Shown: positions 7,423-10,151 of the stretch, in pieces
How the letters are laid out: every line of letters starts with the position of its first letter
Numbering within the stretch: position 1 is the stretch's first letter
Assembly (NCBI GenBank): GCA_027618855.1
Contig: JAQCID010000024.1
Coordinates: forward strand, 1 to 10,151
From: Bacteroidota bacterium
GTDB lineage: Bacteria > Bacteroidota > Bacteroidia > Flavobacteriales_D > Sanyastnellaceae
DNA: 10,151 nucleotides
Reading direction: 5' to 3'
Program-made: the position numbers and the translations under genes
Notes under the pieces: model-generated
What the model saw: the letters and a program-made list of their open reading frames with translations, nothing else
What the model was told of the DNA's origin: nothing
Database searches by the model: none

Positions 7423-8752
7423 GATTTCCGTTTTCAGTTAGAATATTTACGCCATTCCACACCCTCGTTCCATTGACCCATGTGCCTACTACATGGGATT
7501 TAAATTCGTGTCCCGTAAATGGAGACCATCCGCATTTGTAAAGAATATTTTCGCCCGTTACAGTCCATGCGGCGTCAGGATTAACAAGGACCAAATCAGC
7601 TTGATATCCCTCTCGGATATACCCCCTATTTTCAAGTTGAAAGCATTCGGCCACTCTGTGAGACATAAGTTCAACAACCTTTTCAACGGATATAACTCCC
7701 TGATGTACAAGGTCAAGCATTGCGGGCAATCCGTGCTGTACCAGAGGACCACCTGACGGCGCAGAAAAATATTTCCCACTCTTTTCCTCAACTGTATGAG
7801 GTGCGTGATCAGTGGCTACAACATCGATTCTACCATCGAGCAGAGCGGCTCGTATTGCGGTTCGATCTTTTTCGGTTTTTACTGCGGGATTCCACTTGAT
7901 GTACGTCCCCTTATTGCTGTAATCGGCATCCGTAAACCAAAGGTGGTGTATACAAGCCTCAGCGGTAATTCGTTTCTCTGAAAGCGCCTTATTGCCATCA
8001 AATAGACTTAACTCTTTTGCTGTAGAAATATGAAGGATGTGGAGTCTTGTACCCAACTTTGAAGCAAGCTCTGCGGCTTTTGAAGAGCTTTTATAGCACG
8101 CCTCTGCACTGCGAATTAAGTGATGCTGATCTATGGGGACATTCTCACCCCACCGCTCTTTTGCAGTTGCAATATTTGCCCGAATTATAGACTCATCTTC
8201 ACAATGTGTAGCGACCAAAGTGGGACTTTCTTTAAAGATCCCCTCCAAAACCTTTTCTTCATCCACCAGCATGTCTCCTGTAGATGAGCCCATAAAAACT
8301 TTGACCCCACAAATCCTTTTTGGATCAGTCTTCAGGACCTCATCAATATTGCCATTGCTCGCTCCCATAAAGAAGCTGTAGTTCACAGCACTTACCTCAT
8401 CCGCCCTCTCATACTTGTCTTGCAGAAGTTCTTGAGTTAATGCTTGGGGAATGGTGTTTGGCATTTCCATAAAAGAAGTTATCCCTCCCGCTGCCGCTGC
8501 CGCTGATTCAGTCGCGATCTCTGCTTTGTGGGTTAGTCCAGGTTCTCGAAAATGTACCTGGTCATCAATACATCCCGGCATGAGCCAAAACCCTTTTGCG
8601 TTCACAACATCCGCCCCGCGTACTTCTTCTAATGTTAAAGACCCTTCTTTTACTTGTGCGATTGTTTCTCCTTCGACTAGGACGTCCCCGACAAAGACTC
8701 GCCCCTCATTTACAATATGGGCTTGGCTAAATAAAGTTCTACTTCCGGACAT
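7391..8752 (-). CDS. pyrC: Dihydroorotase (amidohydrolase superfamily)
   Basis: The enzyme closes N-carbamoyl-aspartate to dihydroorotate, the third step of pyrimidine synthesis. The 453-residue protein has the amidohydrolase layout: a small N-terminal beta part (to about 55), a TIM barrel, and a C-terminal beta part ending near AGQRLSFNR. Active-site motifs are DDQVHFREPG (63-72) with H67 and R69, EMPNT (96-100), K151 in VKVFMGSS (the lysine usually carboxylated), H183 in ATHCED, H241 in HILHIS and D315 in ATDHAPH. The canonical DxHxH metal motif reads D63-D-Q65-V-H67, so the first His is Gln, as I recall for other Bacteroidota dihydroorotases. Five alanines at 84-88 come from a short hexamer repeat. 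Hydantoinase or allantoinase cannot be fully excluded, but HFREPG and the gene context favour dihydroorotase. The start overlaps the GT2 gene by 14 bases and the stop overlaps DUF4296 by 32, so translation is probably coupled. Confidence 0.93.
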   Translation of the reverse strand: MSGSRTLFSQAHIVNEGRVFVGDVLVEGETIAQVKEGSLTLEEVRGADVVNAKGFWLMPGCIDDQVHFREPGLTHKAEIATESAAAAAGGITSFMEMPNTIPQALTQELLQDKYERADEVSAVNYSFFMGASNGNIDEVLKTDPKRICGVKVFMGSSTGDMLVDEEKVLEGIFKESPTLVATHCEDESIIRANIATAKERWGENVPIDQHHLIRSAEACYKSSSKAAELASKLGTRLHILHISTAKELSLFDGNKALSEKRITAEACIHHLWFTDADYSNKGTYIKWNPAVKTEKDRTAIRAALLDGRIDVVATDHAPHTVEEKSGKYFSAPSGGPLVQHGLPAMLDLVHQGVISVEKVVELMSHRVAECFQLENRGYIREGYQADLVLVNPDAAWTVTGENILYKCGWSPFTGHEFKSHVVGTWVNGTRVWNGVNILTENGNHAGQRLSFNR

Positions 8753-9464
8753 GTCGCAAATTTACCCTCATTTTCAATACGCCCCAGAATGCCTCATTAA
8801 AAATATCCATACTCATTTTAGAAGTGCCCAATTCTCGGTCACTAAATGATATTGGAATTTCTTCTATTTTAAAACCCTTTCTCTTCGCGCGCAACTTCAT
8901 TTCGATTTGGAATGCATACCCTATAAACTCAACCGAATTGAGGTCAATTGCCTCAAGGACCTTTCTTTGATAGCCCACAAATCCGGCGGTGCTGTCACGA
9001 ACCCCCAGCCACAAAATTAAGTTTACGTATAAGGATGCTCCTCGACTCATGATCCTTCTTTTCAAGGGCCAGTTTACCACACCTCCACCCTGAACATATC
9101 TAGACCCAACTGCGACTCCAGCCCCATTTTCAGCACATGATTTTTTTAAGCGAATTAAATCTACAGGCTTATGTGAGAAATCACAATCCATTTCAAAGAC
9201 GTAGTTAAAATCTCTTTCAAGTGCCCACTTAAACCCCGCGATATAAGCAGTCCCTAAACCTTGTTTCCCCTTCCTCTCCAATAAAAAGATACGACTAGCG
9301 TACTTTTTCATTTGTGCCTTCACAAGATCAGCTGTACCATCAGGGCTACCGTCATCAACAATAAGCACGTCAAACTCCTGATCTAAACCCACAACGGCTT
9401 CAATCATCTTCACAACGTTTTCCTTTTCGTTGTAAGTAGGTATTATAACTAAACTGTCACTCAT
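8739..9464 (-). CDS. GT2 polyprenol monophosphomannose synthase-like glycosyltransferase
   Basis: A 241-residue GT-A fold transferase of the DPM1 type, expected to move a hexose (typically mannose from GDP-mannose, or glucose) onto polyprenyl phosphate at the inner membrane, providing a lipid-linked sugar donor. It opens with VIIPTYNEKENV (residues 6-17), followed by VLIVDDGSPDGTAD (33-46), the loop GKQGLGTAYIAGF (66-78), the DxD metal site in FEMDCDFSHKP (D93 and D95; MDADFSH is more usual) and, towards the end, DSTAGFVGYQRKVLEAI and FSDRELGTSKMS. The C-terminus has no membrane-spanning extension, as in the short soluble DPM1-like members. The ATG at 9464 lies 7 bases after the pseudouridine synthase stop; the gene end overlaps the dihydroorotase start by 14 bases. 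The link to dihydroorotase and DUF4296 is common in Bacteroidota. The donor sugar is inferred from the family. Confidence 0.9.
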   Translation of the reverse strand: MSDSLVIIPTYNEKENVVKMIEAVVGLDQEFDVLIVDDGSPDGTADLVKAQMKKYASRIFLLERKGKQGLGTAYIAGFKWALERDFNYVFEMDCDFSHKPVDLIRLKKSCAENGAGVAVGSRYVQGGGVVNWPLKRRIMSRGASLYVNLILWLGVRDSTAGFVGYQRKVLEAIDLNSVEFIGYAFQIEMKLRAKRKGFKIEEIPISFSDRELGTSKMSMDIFNEAFWGVLKMRVNLRHVRK

Positions 9465-9471
9465 TTATTGC

Positions 9472-10151
9472 TTAAGTGGTCATTCTAAGGATGTTTAAAT
9501 CTTCTTCTCTAAGATGTCTCCAATGTCCTCTTGGAATATCCTTCTTCGTGAGGCAAGCAAAGATTACCCGATCTAATTTTGCAACCTTATAACCGAAATG
9601 TTCAAATATTCGTCGCACGATTCTATTCCTTCCCGAATGAATTTCTACGCCTATTTCACGTGGATCTTCTTTCACAAAACTCGCCTTGTCAAACTTCACA
9701 AACTTGCCATCTAATTCAAACCCCTCAAGCATTTTCTCTAAATCTACTTTGCTGACCTTCTCTTTAAAAGTAGCGTGATATAAATTTCGCACACCCACTT
9801 TTGGGTGCGTAAGGCGTTTGGCCATTTCACCATCATTCGTGAACAACAACAAACCTGTTGTATCTCGATCTAATCGTCCTATTGGCACTACGCGCTCCTT
9901 GCAGGCGCCCTTAATAAGCTGCATAACAGTCCTTCGGCCCTGTGGGTCGTCATCAGTAGCTAAGAAGTTTTTAGGTTTATTTAGAAGAATATATTGCTTT
10001 GCTTCTGCTTTAATTGTCTCCCCTTCGACCTGTACCTTGTCAGTAAGCAAAACACGGAAACCCATCTCAGAGACAACCTCTCCATTTACACTCACGACTC
10101 CTGCAGCGATTAATACATCGGCATCACGTCTTGAGCAAATCCCTGCTTGAG
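9472..10151 (-). CDS. rluB: RluB-type 23S rRNA pseudouridine synthase (5' end outside window)
   Basis: This RsuA/RluB/E/F family enzyme isomerises a uridine in 23S rRNA to pseudouridine; RluB acts on U2605 by E. coli numbering. The visible part has 225 codons, with no start inside the window. Reading in frame from 10149 gives QAGICSRRDADVLIAAG-VVSVNG, the S4 RNA-binding domain, so the GTG at 10095 is an internal valine, not the start. After the S4 domain come ILLNKPKNFLATDDDPQGRRTV, the catalytic motif GRLDRDTTGLLLFTNDG (Asp of RLD is the catalytic residue) and the C-terminal IHSGRNRIVRRIFEHFGYKV. All these blocks are usual for the family, and nothing seems broken. Only the N-terminal tip of the S4 domain and any extension before it are missing. 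The gene is probably the first visible member of the - strand operon, followed 7 bases later by the GT2 gene. RluB is preferred over RluE/F because of the complete S4 domain and overall fit, but the target uridine is inferred. Confidence 0.9.
   Translation of the reverse strand, partial: QAGICSRRDADVLIAAGVVSVNGEVVSEMGFRVLLTDKVQVEGETIKAEAKQYILLNKPKNFLATDDDPQGRRTVMQLIKGACKERVVPIGRLDRDTTGLLLFTNDGEMAKRLTHPKVGVRNLYHATFKEKVSKVDLEKMLEGFELDGKFVKFDKASFVKEDPREIGVEIHSGRNRIVRRIFEHFGYKVAKLDRVIFACLTKKDIPRGHWRHLREEDLNILRMTT

Noticed and set aside
8451..8849. A 132-codon open stretch on the + strand opposite the pyrC start and GT2 end
   Set aside because: It is antisense to two clearly conserved genes, has low-complexity Ser/Pro-rich sequence and no recognisable motif. 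It is best explained as a by-product of codon use on the other strand.
10093..10095. GTG as the start of the pseudouridine synthase
   Set aside because: The frame remains open upstream to the window edge and encodes QAGICSRRDADVLIAAG, a conserved part of the S4 domain, so the true start is outside the window.

Overview
The window looks like an ordinary chromosomal segment of a Bacteroidota bacterium, probably of the Flavobacteriales type. The best taxonomic signs are a DUF4296 lipoprotein next to dihydroorotase and a polyprenol-phosphate-mannose-synthase-like GT2, the Bacteroidota-style dihydroorotase motif DDQVHFREPG, and the near absence of Shine-Dalgarno sequences before starts. Base composition is moderate (roughly mid-40s % GC by eye) and even throughout. 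I see no tRNA, rRNA, CRISPR array, insertion sequence or phage gene.

Layout. Two tightly packed, convergent gene groups fill the window, and no gap exceeds about 30 bases. On the + strand (1-5232) are the 3' end of a SlyD-like FKBP prolyl isomerase, thiL (thiamine-monophosphate kinase), an asnB-type asparagine synthetase, a GT4 glycosyltransferase overlapping asnB by 14 bases, and an FMN-dependent nitronate monooxygenase/FabK-like enzyme. On the - strand (10151 down to 5229), in transcription order, are an RluB-type pseudouridine synthase (5' end outside the window), a GT2 polyprenol-phosphate sugar transferase, dihydroorotase, the DUF4296 lipoprotein and uvrC. The two groups meet tail to tail, with the stop codons of the nitronate monooxygenase and uvrC genes overlapping.

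Function. The genes are mostly housekeeping: thiamine diphosphate synthesis, pyrimidine synthesis, nucleotide excision repair, rRNA modification and protein folding. Two glycan-related elements accompany them: asnB plus GT4 on the + strand and the GT2 on the - strand. They do not form one obvious pathway.

The most notable point is that both thiL and asnB are broken by a frameshift, about 890 bases apart, each with the same net change of frame (two bases missing or one extra). Both proteins continue with well-conserved sequence in the new frame, so these are either errors in the sequence or very recent mutations. I found no convincing new biological system. The other points of interest are a Gln in place of a metal-binding His in dihydroorotase, the DUF4296 lipoprotein of unknown role in this gene group, and the overlapping convergent stops.
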